From assembly GCA_018340805.1 (NCBI GenBank), contig JACMZG010000008.1, positions 25,856,967 through 25,920,966 on the forward strand: a stretch of DNA of 64,000 nucleotides. Direction: 5' to 3'. The translations under genes and the position numbers were made by a program. Position 1 is the first letter of the stretch. Every line of letters begins with the position of its first letter. The notes under the pieces are model-generated. The model made no database searches. It was not told the origin of the DNA and saw nothing but the letters and a program-made list of their open reading frames with translations. This document shows positions 11,641 to 22,859 of the stretch, one piece after another. The stretch comes from Microvelia longipes (lineage: Eukaryota; Arthropoda; Insecta; Hemiptera; Veliidae).

Positions 11641-11939
11641 CAAGATAACTATTTTTCTATCATACAAAATTTTAAAAGTTCAATTAAAAATTTGATCAAT
11701 CGAGTTGACAAGAATTTACATCTATATGAGTTAAATCAATCCACTTAATTTTATTTTGATATTGATCGCCATTTTTAAACTATTGGCTTTAGCAAATTTA
11801 TATAATTATTGTAAAATAAGTTGCAAAGTTTAACCACTGGCATTGAAGGCTTTCGTGAACATTGAAACGTAGTTTCATGATTCAAATGTAAACTACGTCT
11901 GATAAACCTTTCAGAGCTTTAATTAACTCTAGAAATACG

Positions 11940-12030
11940 ATTACGTAAGAATTTTAAGGACGAGCGTTTCGTGTCCGAAGTAATTCTTAAGCTTTGGATA
12001 ATCATGATTCTAAGAACAAGCGAAGAGGAA
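11940..12030 (+). repeat. GAGCG-motif units
   Basis: Two adjacent units. The first, at about 11957, has GGAC-GAGCGTTTCGT-GTCC followed by GAAGTAATTC. The second, near 12010, has AACAAGCGAAGAGG. The intervening TTTGGATAATCATGATTCT matches the linker of the 5883-6247 array, so this is a fragment of the same tandem family. Confidence 0.7.
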
Positions 12031-12189
12031 AAAAGAGGAAAGTTGTGAGGAAAAGTACCAAGGTTCCAAGAGCAATTACTAAAAACTTCGTACAAAATAT
12101 GCACAAACACGTATTAATAAGTAAATAAATACAGCTTATTTATAAAATAATATAGATAGTATACAGGGTTAAACATTTCAGATTTCTAA

Positions 12190-12242
12190 CCTTATTTTTA
12201 AGCGCCTACAGTATGCCCTACAGTATGCCCTTAAAAATAAGG
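12190..12242. repeat. Perfect 13-bp inverted repeat around a tandem 13-mer
   Basis: CCTTATTTTTAAG (12190-12202) and CTTAAAAATAAGG (12230-12242) are exact complements. Between them CCTACAGTATGC occurs twice in tandem. Confidence 0.9.
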
Positions 12243-13259
12243 GAGAACTTCCTAAATTATCGAAATAGTCTCACCCGCAATAAATTGAAGCTTGCGAGTT
12301 TAAAATTGACCATTCTTATGTTGGTAACTATTACCAAAATTTGGTAATTTTGTTATCACTTTCGGTGACATAAAAATGAAAAAAGAGCATACAATAATAT
12401 TACCTATTCTAGAAACTGCATTAAATTGTTAGAAATTTGATTATAATATTACTATATTTAGTCGTTTACCACCAATCTATTGTTTAAGGTATATCATTGA
12501 TTTTAGTAAAAACAATTCCTTTCTTATGGTTTTAAAAATAAATCTGTGATAGAAATCTATTAAAAGGTTAAAAAAACTATAAGAATGTATTGATCTTGGT
12601 TACAAATTGCTTGGAATTTAATGAAGTTTCAAAATAGGTAATATTATGGTATGCTCTAATTTAACTTTTCAAGTGGTTACGTAATTACCATATTTGGGTT
12701 ATAGTTTCCAAAATAATGATATTAAAGTTAAACTCACGAGAGTCAATTTTCTGGGGGTAGAACCATTTTCTAAAGTCTAGGACCATGTTTTTCTTTAATG
12801 TTCCACCTTCCATATATTATCTTTGTGAAATGTATGTGATTTTATTGTAAATATATACTTACTTCCTATTACGTTTTATAATATGTAGTTAGTTACTATT
12901 TGATGAAAAATCAATGTTCTGCCACTACAATACTTATAGACTACAGTTTTTCTATATCTGTACTTCTACAATTTGTAGCTTGTAATGTATATTCTTCCTT
13001 AATTTTAATTGCTTTCATTTTAATTTGTCATAACTAAAAAAATGGTTATTCAATCATATATACTGACACTGATAGCTTTATTTATATTTTTTTCAATGTG
13101 CAGAAATTATAGCCTGACTTCTTACCTGCCGTGTTAAATTCTATCTCTAATTTCTTTCTAATTTTTAATTTTTTTTTTAATTTCTAATTTATAACAATAA
13201 TCTTCATATTGTATTAAAACATCTTTCTTTTTCCTTTATCTCTTCGGATTTTTCCTTAA
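12243..13259. other. AT-rich non-coding stretch
   Basis: No supportable gene on either strand. Confidence 0.5.
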
Positions 13260-13390
13260 TCACATCGGATTTCTATGCTCATCCTCCCTGCTTCGGACTC
13301 ATTTCGCTCGTTCTCAAAAAACTAGTCGTTAAATTTATACTACAATACGTCATCGGACTTGCTTCGCTTGCCCTCAGATAGTAAATGCAT

Positions 13391-13460
13391 CCGTTTTATT
13401 CCCAGCTTGAGCCATTCAGGCACTGACCACGCTCGAAACTGCTTAATTTTTTATATCCAA
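13391..13460 (-). repeat. 5S-rRNA-like internal segment
   Basis: The minus strand reads AATTAAGCAG, TCGAGCGTGGTCAGTGCC, TGAATGG and GCTGGGAA. These correspond in order to the A-box, intermediate element and C-box of animal 5S rRNA, which has AATTAAGCAGCGTCGGGC, GGTTAGTAC, GATGGG and GCTTGGGAA. It is diverged and lacks convincing 5S ends, so it is not a functional 5S gene. Confidence 0.7.
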
Positions 13461-13510
13461 CAAATCTCAAGGATATACTTGTCGTATTGAAGCGAAACGA
13501 AGTATACTTA

Positions 13511-13527
13511 TTATATATATAATATAT

Positions 13528-13595
<68 letters not shown>

Positions 13596-13596
13596 C
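13511..13596. repeat. (TA)n microsatellite
   Basis: Nearly pure TA repeat inside the composite element at 13260-13950. It forces a Tyr-Ile run in a minus-strand open frame that is not a gene. Confidence 0.95.
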
Positions 13597-14002
13597 TTTT
13601 ATAAACTTGGTACATATTTTTGTCTTATACATGGCTACATGTGTGTTAAATCTGTCTTCAATCATGTAATTTTTCGGCGTTTTATAATTTTTCAAAATTT
13701 TCTGTCATTATTGTTAGTTAATGACGTCATAAACACATTTTTCCGGATAGCACAGCTACACCTATAGACAGATTTTTGTACAAAGTTTTAACTCTCTAGC
13801 ATATAAACTCTGGGAGCTTTGATGATAACAGACTACTTTCTGAAACGGATAATTCCGGTGACATACCGGTGTCGGATTTTTCTGCTAACACAATAAATAG
13901 TCTTCCTATATACCTTCGATATCAATGAGGAAAAGTAAAAATAGTAAAAGATGCCCGTTTTTGGGTTTCGGCCCTTTCGGAACAGCCTGTGGGAACAAAT
14001 AC

Positions 14003-14140
14003 AAGTGGGTTGCGTTCACTTTTCTTTAAGTTACTAATTAAAGTTTATTAAATAATTTAAATACAAATACTATTCCCTTAAACCCTGAGCATAGCCCGGA
14101 CTGCGAACTTCGGACCTCTGGTGCCGAAATCGAATGCTTA
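14003..14140 (+). repeat. Dispersed repeat shared with 4411-4545
   Basis: Second copy of the repeat described at 4411-4545. It starts GTGGGTTGCG and ends GGTGCCGAAATCG, in the same orientation, and directly follows a DR-A module. Confidence 0.6.
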
Positions 14141-16819
14141 GTATAAGTTTTAATACAACGGGTATTGTAGTAAATCATTAAATACGAACGATTTATATTC
14201 AAAATTACAAATACACAAAATGTTTCGTTTAATATAATAAAAAACTAACCTCATACACTTTTTTACTAAAACGTCGAAAAACGCATTCTGGTTCTTTAAA
14301 CATGTTCTCATTAAGCCAGAAAAAAAAACCTATTAAAAGCTCTCATTAAGGTTTGAACAAAGTTTTCCATAAAAACAGAATATTTAAAGGTTAAAAATAA
14401 CCTGGAGTTTTCTAAGATCTACCAAGTTTTTAAGTTTAATGGGATCTCGGTCTTGTTTTAGGAGTGATTGGCAGTATTTTTTTATTTTATTATTTTATTT
14501 TTTTTTTTAAGAAGAAAGAGCACTTAAGATTTTATAGACTTAACTGTTATATTATTTAAATTTGTATTTTGTTGAGTTCTTTAAAAAAAATGTGTTGTCC
14601 TTATATACATCATAAATAATATTTGTTGATGTCTATGTACTTATTATATTGGTGTTGCGTGTTTACTTAAATTATGTATCCAAAAAAGTTTCTTACCTGA
14701 TATTTTGGTACCAGCCTTAATTTATTTATTAATTAACCTTTACAGGGTAGGATAAAACATAGATTTTTAATAAACTCATCCTCCAACCTGTATATGTTGT
14801 AACATAGTATAAGTGTTTTTTAATGCTTGTGGTGTAGGTAAATATTTAACATAGTATAAGCGATTTTTAAAATTTTGCAGTTCTTTTTATTAGGTGTTAC
14901 TGGTCTAAATTTTTAATATTAATCAAATTACCACTCTTTAGGGTAGGAATCAAGTAATAATAAGGTAATCCAATTAATCAAAATGTATTAAAATACTTTC
15001 ATATTTGATAACTTATTTTTACCTAAAGTTTCAACGTTGGGAGTAAAAAGTGGTAAATGATGATTTGAAGTATGAAATAAATAAATAAAATATTATGGAA
15101 TATATTTAATATAATGATAAGACAGTGCCGTCACTTGGCAGACAATTTTTATAGCGTAATCGTATTTTTGAAAATTTGTTTAAAAAAATAAGTCTTTATG
15201 TATTCACGGAACCGACCAAAAAATTCTTTCAAAAATGTGATGACGAACAATGGGTGTAATTATTAAAGAATTTATACTTTGTAATTCAGGCGCGTATTTC
15301 AATAACCATAAACAGAATATTAAATTACCATCTCTTCTTCTCTCTTTATAACCTTGAAAATATGTATAAAAAATTTCATGATTTTAAAGGAAAAATTGGG
15401 TTTGGTTGTGAAGCCGAAATTCTTGCATCGTAATGATGTAGGGTATTGAAATGCAAAACATAGTAGGGGCATATCGTTGTATACATGTTTAAGAAGAATA
15501 CAAATTTACCTCAGGACCTTTCTTACTGGGGTAGCATTGTATTATACAATCTTTAATGTTATTACAAACGATTTTCTTTTAAGTGGCTATTTCTAAAAAG
15601 TATGATATGTATTAGAAGATTCATCATGTCCTATAAAACCTTAGAATAATACTAATATAGAAGAAGCATATGACCCTATACACAATGTAATCTCACTGAT
15701 AACACGAAAGCCGGTTGACTGGTGGTCATAAGTAGGGTTACCACCCTCACAACAAAAAATTATTTTAAATATGTGTCATGAATATCCAATAATGAAGAAA
15801 GATCGAAAAGAAAAATATAATAACTTTTTGAAATATTTAATAAAACCGGTCTTTGATGGGAAAAGGGTAGCGGAATACGAGAATCTTCACTTAGTTGACG
15901 AGGACTACTTTAATATAATTTTAATTAAAACGTTAAACTTCAATTTAAAATGCTTTTGAAACAGACGCAAAAGTAACCTGTAATTACCATATTTTTAATT
16001 TTGATAATGTTATTAATGTTAGTGATATTTGATCCATCGTACTATTCAAGCTGTTGACACTGGTGTTATAATAACTTCTGTTTCCTTAGTGTTAAAAGAG
16101 CAAACTAATAAATAAACTCCTTGTTTCTATAAATACTTAAGCTTTCCCTTGTACAAACATGCTATGTTATCTTAACGATAGAATTACAGACATTTTCAAC
16201 GGTTCGATCCACGTGTAAATCAAAATAACCAAAAGCTTCGTAAAAATAAATAAACCCCGGTATTTGCAGTTTGAGAAATTCCTCATGAAGTATCACGTTT
16301 ATTCTTCATTTTCTTTTTCTATCGATCTCATGTTTGGAAAACCAGCCTAATAAAAATTTAACTTTAACCCAATATATTGCCGTGCAAATATCAACAAGAG
16401 AAGCTAACAATTTTTCCGGATGTTACTAAAAATACGAAAATCCTCATACGCCTTATTTTCGAAGTGAAAATTTGCTAAAAGTATGTTTCTCAGTTCTATA
16501 TCAAAACTTCATAAGTGTCTCTGACTGGTTTTAAATTTAACTTTTAAATTTTATCGAAAACTTTTGAAACTTTTGACGTTGTAAATGGATTGAAATAAAT
16601 TTTAACTTTAACTTAGTAAATTTGTTGCGAATAACTTTATCATTACTTTAAAAAATTAGTATTGTGAAAAACGTTGAATGGGTATTGTAAGTGTAAATAA
16701 ATCTAGCACGGAGGCTTCCAAGCCGGGACAATTTCTTTTGAAATTGATGCTTTTTTACTCAAATATTTATTGCATCTTAATTATTTTTCCGGTTGATGTT
16801 ACAAACGGACAAGAAGTAT
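14141..16819. other. AT-rich non-coding stretch
   Basis: No gene can be supported. The 62-codon frame at 15771-15959 is lysine-rich and resembles nothing known to me. Confidence 0.5.
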
Positions 16820-17762
16820 TATAATACGACACACGGCTAAAATCAATTGACAGCGCGCCAAAAAATCTTTGAGGGAAAAAATTCTATTGGTTCAGACCGA
16901 CCACGCTCTGAACCACCTCATTCCCCTCCACCTCATGCCTACCTCGGTTTAAAAAATACCTTTTTCGTAAATAAAATCCTAAAAAGGCAGCACTGGTTGT
17001 AAATATTTGTAACCTCGCGTCGGTTTTTTCCCTCATTGTGCATATTGATCTGTTTGAGTTCGTTTTGTTTCATTTCAATCTGTTCAATTCATCCAACTAT
17101 TGCAGAGTTATAACATGATCTGAGTGCCTATATTTGATGCATGGACATTGACGTATTCTTCAAGCATTTCTTGCTATTTGAGTACAGCGCAGAGTCAGTG
17201 GTCTGTCAACTAAAAGACACCATTCTTTTTGGAAAAATGCCATGTCCTTCAATAGATGACAGTCTTGACTTTTGAATAAGTCATGAATGCATATTGTGTC
17301 ATATTATTTTTTATAATATGAAACAATACGCATTCAATTATACAAACTTGACACAAAAAAAAGCAGTTTGTTTTGGAAAAAAGAAGTTATAGCTGACGAT
17401 TTATTTAATCGTCAAACTTTTATCATAGAACTATTATGATTCATTGCATTAAGTAATTACCAACTTTAACTCCACTTAATTCATACTTCCCGAACAAATC
17501 TAAAGCAACAATTAGTTGGTAAATTTATAAGATACAACAATATTCTTACTTAAAAAGTAAATAAATAATTTTTAAAAATAAAAAAATACGATATCAAATA
17601 AAAACAAATAATAATTCAAAACATAACCTGACTTTCAGAGTTGCCAAAGTAGGGAATTTTTTTGTTACTTATAAGAAGGGATTTTTTAATTAAAAAAGGA
17701 GGGTTGAAAGCATTGAAATTTTGGCAAGCTGTCAATTGATTTTAGCCGTGTGTCGTATTATA
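16820..17762. mobile_element. Non-autonomous element with perfect 34-bp terminal inverted repeats
   Basis: The left end (16820-16853) starts TATAATACGACACACGGC and continues TAAAATCAATTGACAG; the right end (17729-17762) is its exact complement. Total length is 943 bp with no transposase frame. Both ends are bordered by TA/TATA, so a TA target duplication is possible but cannot be separated from the repeat. Inside lies an imperfect palindrome near 17290-17335. Perfect termini suggest a young insertion. The superfamily (Tc1/mariner-like or other) is not determinable from these ends alone. Confidence 0.85.
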
Positions 17763-20030
17763 TGTTAGGACAAACAACATAATAAAATAACTAAATTAAC
17801 ATAATCGAAACCTTTGAGGGAAAAAACCCCAACCAACATATCTAGGTAGTGTAGACAACATAATAAAACATATTATAAAAATGGAATCTAAATTGAGATC
17901 AACATATTACTACTTGTTACACATTTTTTCGGATTTTTTATAGGAAATTCGCGTGGACATTTTCACGTTGTACAAAACTATGGTTAAAATGTCAATATGT
18001 AACGTTTTAGCGCATAATTTTGAAATTTAAAACTCTATAATTGAGAAACACTAATTAATAGTCTTGAATGAGTTTACTATTGCGTTATAACCACAACTAC
18101 TCACATAAACATTACCCAATCTTTTAAGTTAAGTCATTCATCTTCTAAATCCTAATGGCTATAATCTAGTTCCTTGTTATAGCCTAGCCTTTATTCCAAT
18201 TCGTTGTTATTTTGCTCAATTAAAATGGTTTAAAGGGTACTTCTAGAATGCATAAATATAGAAATGCAATCAGAGGTTTCGAAGTACAATTAGTTTGTTT
18301 GCTATTTTCTATATTTTCCTTTGATCCCTCTCAACTCAATTAGGTCGTATAAACCTCTGTCATTTCATTGAATTATTTACGTTTTACCTAACGTTTAATC
18401 ACACTGTTTTATCTTATTATTAATTATAAGATAAAATCAATTACACGCGCTTATAGTTGTTAAATTGAAAATCAGTTTCAATTATTAGTTTTAGTGGTCA
18501 CATGGAAATCTGGTTATCTCCCATTTCACAACGGAGGGTGAATTTTGTGAAAATTAATTTTGATTGTCAGTCAAAGTAGGAAAAGTTAATCTGGATTCAA
18601 ATTTTACTATCTTTTGTGTCAAAAGGTCCCCTCCTGGTATTTTATAGACCTAACTCCGTAATACTCTGCCTAAAATCAACAAACTTCAAAAAACCCCTTT
18701 TATTTGCATTTTCTTGTATGAGGAGAACCGGTGGTTTTTCCTTTTTATCTCGAAAGATTTGTTTTTTTTTCTGCTGAAAGTTTTCATCTTGCTTCTATAG
18801 TGCTCTCTTTAGTTCTAGATTATACTAAACCGTGCAATAGCCTCAATTTTAATTACTTTCTGACCTTTCCATGTCCACATAATTTTTATCCTTGAATTCT
18901 AAAAAGACAGATTTTTCTCGGATTAATAAAAATAATTTGCATTTTGCAATCATGATAAAGCAAAAAACGACGATGCTTTCACCTTAAATCTCAACTTTTA
19001 GTTTGCTCAATTCGTAAAAAAGATACCCCTGTGCATTCTTAATTTAAAAAAAGTAAAGCCAGCGTTTCCGTTCCGAGGCTCAATACATTTAAATTGTCTT
19101 ATTAGTAACCATTGTAGGATTAAATTTGATAGAAGAGTTTCTCAATTTCTCTTTCATTATTAGGATGAAGACACTTTTTAGTTTGTTGATCTCGGTCATC
19201 TTGTACTCTCATATACCTTAACTAAACTAAAGAGTATAACTAGAATGTCTTGTAAGATTTTATTTAAGAGATTTATCCTGAGTAGTTTACTTTTTTTTAG
19301 TTAGACACTATATAGTGTTTACTTTACAGCTTAAAAAATGTCAGTTAGTTACATTCGATGCACTACTTGTTCTGCATGATTTTATTGCTCAAATGATTAA
19401 GTCAAATATATTTTTTTAAATTTATTTTGTTAACTGCGTCTCTGATAAATTGTACATAGATGTAAAGCGATTTATTGCTTCAGAAACTAAATTATAATAA
19501 TTATTGACTCGCTTCGCTGGTCAATAAACGAATTTCCGCAGCTATAAAATCTCATTTTACAGCAAGTTAAATAATCTAATATTTATAAATTAAAAGATAT
19601 CTGCATTTGTTTTAAAAGCATGTCAGTAAAGTATTACAAACCTGTAACTTTTTGGCAGGAATATGAACGCTTGAGCAAAACATGTAGCAAAATCAACCAT
19701 ATCATCGATATGGCATATTATTTGGCTGCATTTTTTTTTATAAAAAATTTAATATAAAAATTGGGTACGGGGTACCTTGGTTGTATTACTCACAAGTAAT
19801 ATTACCAAATTCACGGACTTGCTTCGCTCGTCTTCTGAATTTTGTGATTATATACTTCAGAGTAAAATAGCGTTTCAAAAACTTTAAAACGCTACTGCTA
19901 ACTTTAAAAACTCTAAGTTTCATTATTTAAACATTTACTGAGGAAAGAAATGTGAAAGAACTTCGGCGTAAGCCTAAAATTTCGAGACCAAGTTTCCCTA
20001 ACATCCTTCCATATATAAGTAATAGCAATG
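17763..20030. other. AT-rich non-coding stretch with two GAGCG-motif copies
   Basis: No gene. Minus-strand GAGCG motifs lie near 19505-19522 (GACCAGCGAAGCGAGTC) and 19814-19833 (GACGAGCGAAGCAAGTCC). The second lies beside GGTACGGGGTACC (about 19767), matching the 3' flank of the 5S-like repeat at 29.15 kb, so a tail-only copy is likely at 19760-19850. Confidence 0.55.
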
Positions 20031-20690
20031 TTAGTAGAAATTTCGAAGATAGCATATTATTTTAAAGCGACGTTGAATAGATTTAATACGATCTTTGGCA
20101 CCAAAATTGTTCCACACAGGCACAGCATACTGAAGAATAGGACGGACTAAAGTGTTATAAAGAGGAAAACCATCAATTGAAAAACTACGATACTTATAAC
20201 GTATAAAACCTAAAGAACGTAGACAACGACTAATAATAATTTCAATATGATTTTCAAAAGTAAGATTAGTATCTAACATAACATCGAGATCACTCACAGA
20301 GTACACTAAGGAAAAAGGATTATTTCACAGATAATATTAGAATTGGTAAGGATAAGGGGTAAAGGAAATGACAGATTTATCACAGTTTAAATAAGTTTTT
20401 TATTTACTCACAGCGTTTATATCATTCTAAAATCCAATGCATGATTCAGTATCAGCTATATTTTTCCAGATTTTGTGAAAGTCGGGAAAAATTTTATGCT
20501 CACAAGTGGGAACAAGACAATATATGTCCGTCATCAAATTTATTCTAAGGCCTTGATGTACCCTGGAAGTAATAAAACCTGGAGTGGAAAGTGCGTCTAC
20601 AATTTTAACACAACAAGTTCGGCTAGAAAGATAACTTGATAAGAACAAAACAAGATCAGGATAAAAACCAATCAAATTGACGTAAAATTG
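20031..20690 (-). pseudogene. LINE reverse transcriptase relic (Jockey/I type)
   Basis: Two minus-strand frames carry the C-terminal half of a non-LTR retrotransposon reverse transcriptase. Frame 20427-20675 has a finger/palm segment (LSSYLSSRTCCVKI, then VHQG). It runs directly into a segment that normally follows the catalytic aspartates (MTDIYCL, then HKIWKNI). Frame 20031-20306 has the thumb segment (DLDVMLD, NLTFENHIEII, LGFIRYKYRSF, LYNTLVRPILQYAVPVW). About 25 residues that should contain the catalytic FADD/YADD box are missing or altered, so this copy is dead. Stop codons separate the two frames. Similar LINE relics lie at 24860 and 41120. Confidence 0.85.
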
Positions 20691-20899
20691 TCCGTATTTG
20701 AGAACCTATAAATGCCAAATATTGATATAAAAGTAGTGTGTATGTAAGTCTGCTTTAGTATTTTGGAGAAGATACAAGTCATGCAGCTTAATTAAATCGA
20801 ACAAAACTTAGTATTAAAATCAAGTTCTGTAAGAGTAAGAACTGATTAGATTTCGAGCATAATCTAACATGGTGTCTCAAAGCCATTTTGAATATTCTA

Positions 20900-21990
20900 A
20901 ACAAAATTGGATACGTAGTACCTCGGAACCAAAGAATATTTAAATAATTAAATATATATTTTTTATGTTCTTTGCTCGGAACTATACCTCATTATATTAG
21001 ATTCGTTACTCTCATCCTCACTATTTTGCATTCGCTACGCTTGTCCTCTTAATATGGAAATAACCTAACGTATATCACAGTACGTATACGCTCTCGCTTC
21101 GCTCGCCCTTAGACAGTGAAAAAAATTCTATTCTAAGTGTTCACCCATCCAGGCACCCATGCTACTTAACATTAGTGATCCAAACAAAACCGTATATATA
21201 ATCGTGAAATGATACTCAGTATACATATTTATTGTATAAATAGATACACATGTAACAAATTTTAACTCAATTAGATCATTTCTCCGTATAACGTCACTGA
21301 GAATCATGATTAAACTTACCACATTTGTTGGTCTTTCATTTGATTAAATGCGTGCTCAATTTTTTCAAATCGATTGAAATATTTCTATGCTTTTTATAAA
21401 TTTGAAAAGTTCATGACCTAATAAAAAATATTTCCCGGATGGCACAACTAGACCTGCTATAAACACTCCAGTACTATGGCACTGGGAGCTACTATGATAA
21501 ACCTCTCCCATGGCACTGGGAGCTACTATGATAAACTCTCCATGGCACTACTATGATAAACTCTCCCATGGCACTGGGCTACTATGGAGTACCTTGGGAC
21601 TACTATGATAAACTCTCCCATGGCACTGGGAGCTACTATGATAAACTCTCCCATACCACTGGGACCTACTATGATAAACCTCCCAGTACCTATGGCACTG
21701 GGAGCTACTATGATAAACACTCCCAGTACCTATGGCACTGGGAGCTACTATGATAAACACTCCCAGTACCTATGGCACTGGGAGCTACTATGACCTAGTA
21801 CTATGGCACTGGGAGCTACTATGATAAAAGGACCCACACTTTCACACATCATATAAACATTCATGCCTTATAAAACCCTGAAAGGGAAAATACAGAGGAA
21901 ATCCCGGTTTGGAATTTTTGTTGCAAGCACAATACTTTTCCTATATACCTACGGTATTAATGTAATGAGGAAAAGTATAAAGTTTTGAAA
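20900..21990 (-). mobile_element. Composite DR-A / 5S-like / GAGCG-tail element, copy 2
   Basis: On the minus strand: DR-A module (21990 to about 21425, split by a minisatellite), a 230-bp AT-rich part, the 5S-like segment (GGATCACTAATGTTAAGTAG then TGCCTGGATGGGTGAACAC, about 21185-21137), then two GAGCG motifs (near 21098 and 21040) and a tail ending near GGTACTACGTATCC. The order matches copies 1 and 3. Confidence 0.6.
21462..21828. repeat. Minisatellite, 33- to 40-bp units
   Basis: About ten units built on ACTATGATAAACTCTCCCAT then GGCACTGGGAGCT (33 bp). Several longer 40-bp units contain AACACTCCCAGTACCTATGG. Each long unit holds an inverted pair, CTCCCAGT and ACTGGGAG. The unit resembles the CTGGGAGCT..GATGATAA part of DR-A at 13808-13828, and DR-A sequence flanks the array on both sides. 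The 33-bp period keeps several frames open, but these are not genes. Confidence 0.95.
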
Positions 21991-22559
21991 AAAAAAAAAC
22001 AATAATTTCCAGTGCTAGTTTGAAGTTTTCCTAGACCTACAAAATCTTTTCTGTAATATCCAATCACGTCTTGCATCTGAACCTAGTGAAGGTATATGAC
22101 TTCAGCCTCATCCATTTATTTACTACACGATATTAAGTGCAAAAGATTTGTGTGATAAAATAGCCATGACTTGGGATATTTTGTAAAAGGAATTTGAGGT
22201 AGTATCTGTTTTATGAAGTTATTTTGAATTTATGTTTCCTCAGGTTCTCTTTTTTACAATAATGTAGTGTAATGGAAGTTAAAGCTGAGATAAGAGGATT
22301 AAACGAATTTTGACACAAACTCATAAAAAAAGCAATTTGGAAAGAGGAAATATTGCTTTGGTTAAAAAATTTGGCGTTTATCTAGCTGAGATAGAACTTA
22401 AAAGAAGCAAGCAAAACGATGAGGTGAAATCAGTTCATGGTCCAGATAACAGAATTATTTTTTTTTAGGAAATATATTTCATTTTAATTAACCTCACTTT
22501 ATTTTAACTTTATAATTTATCTCCAGAAGCTTACAGCGTCCACGTGTACTTGTAGTTCT

Positions 22560-22815
22560 TCCATTACTTTTCCTCTCCCTTAAGGGGTACTTTCCTCTCT
22601 CAAATATTTGGAAAGTTTTGTGTTCAGCCTAAAAATCTGAAACCGAGGTTTCATTATAATTACAGTTTTAGGCATTTTCATTGCGTTCTGAGTGGTTTTT
22701 ATCATGCTGTCGGTAAGTGTGTGTCTGTGTCATGCTTAACACTCGCTGTGTTTATGCAAGAGAGTTGAAACATGGCACAAAATATCAGACATTAGGTCTA
22801 GTTAGCACAACTAGA
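22560..22815 (-). repeat. DR-A dispersed repeat, diverged
   Basis: Minus-strand landmarks: GTCTAGTTGTGCTAACTAGACC, TTTCAACTCTC, CATAAACACAGCGAG, an ACACAC run, AAAATGCC, GAAACCTCGGTTTCAG and TTTCCAAATATTTG. Same order as other DR-A copies. Confidence 0.65.
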
Positions 22816-22822
22816 CTTAATG

Positions 22823-22858
22823 CTCCCTGTAAATACTGTAAATTGTATTTACAGGGAG
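22823..22858. repeat. Perfect 14-bp hairpin
   Basis: CTCCCTGTAAATAC and GTATTTACAGGGAG are exact complements separated by 8 nt. It sits at the outer edge of the DR-A copy. Confidence 0.9.
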
Positions 22859-22859
22859 T

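Larger units (their letters stand above)
13260..13950 (-). mobile_element. Composite DR-A / 5S-like / GAGCG-tail element, copy 1
   Basis: On the minus strand the order is the DR-A module (13950 down to about 13620, starting TTTTCCTCATT), a TA microsatellite (13596-13511), CAATACGACAAGTATATCC (about 13478-13460), a 5S-rRNA-like segment (about 13460-13391), then a tail with two GAGCG motifs (near 13355 and 13300). The order is the same at 42530-43150 and 20900-21990, so these parts look like one mobile unit. No protein is encoded. If the 5S-like part keeps RNA polymerase III promoter activity, a SINE-like lifestyle is possible, but that is inference. Confidence 0.65.

Noticed and set aside
13396..13695. 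99-codon frame with Tyr-Ile repeats
   Set aside because: Translation of a TA microsatellite, part of DR-A and the 5S-like segment.
16821..16836. Resemblance to a T7 phage promoter (TAATACGAC.CAC)
   Set aside because: It is part of the 34-bp terminal repeat and lacks the rest of the promoter; no phage context.
21526..21793. Several open frames in the minisatellite
   Set aside because: The 33-bp unit is a multiple of three, so frames stay open on both strands without coding meaning.
21462..21828. CRISPR-like array
   Set aside because: Units are contiguous, of variable length and lack unique spacers; the context is eukaryotic.
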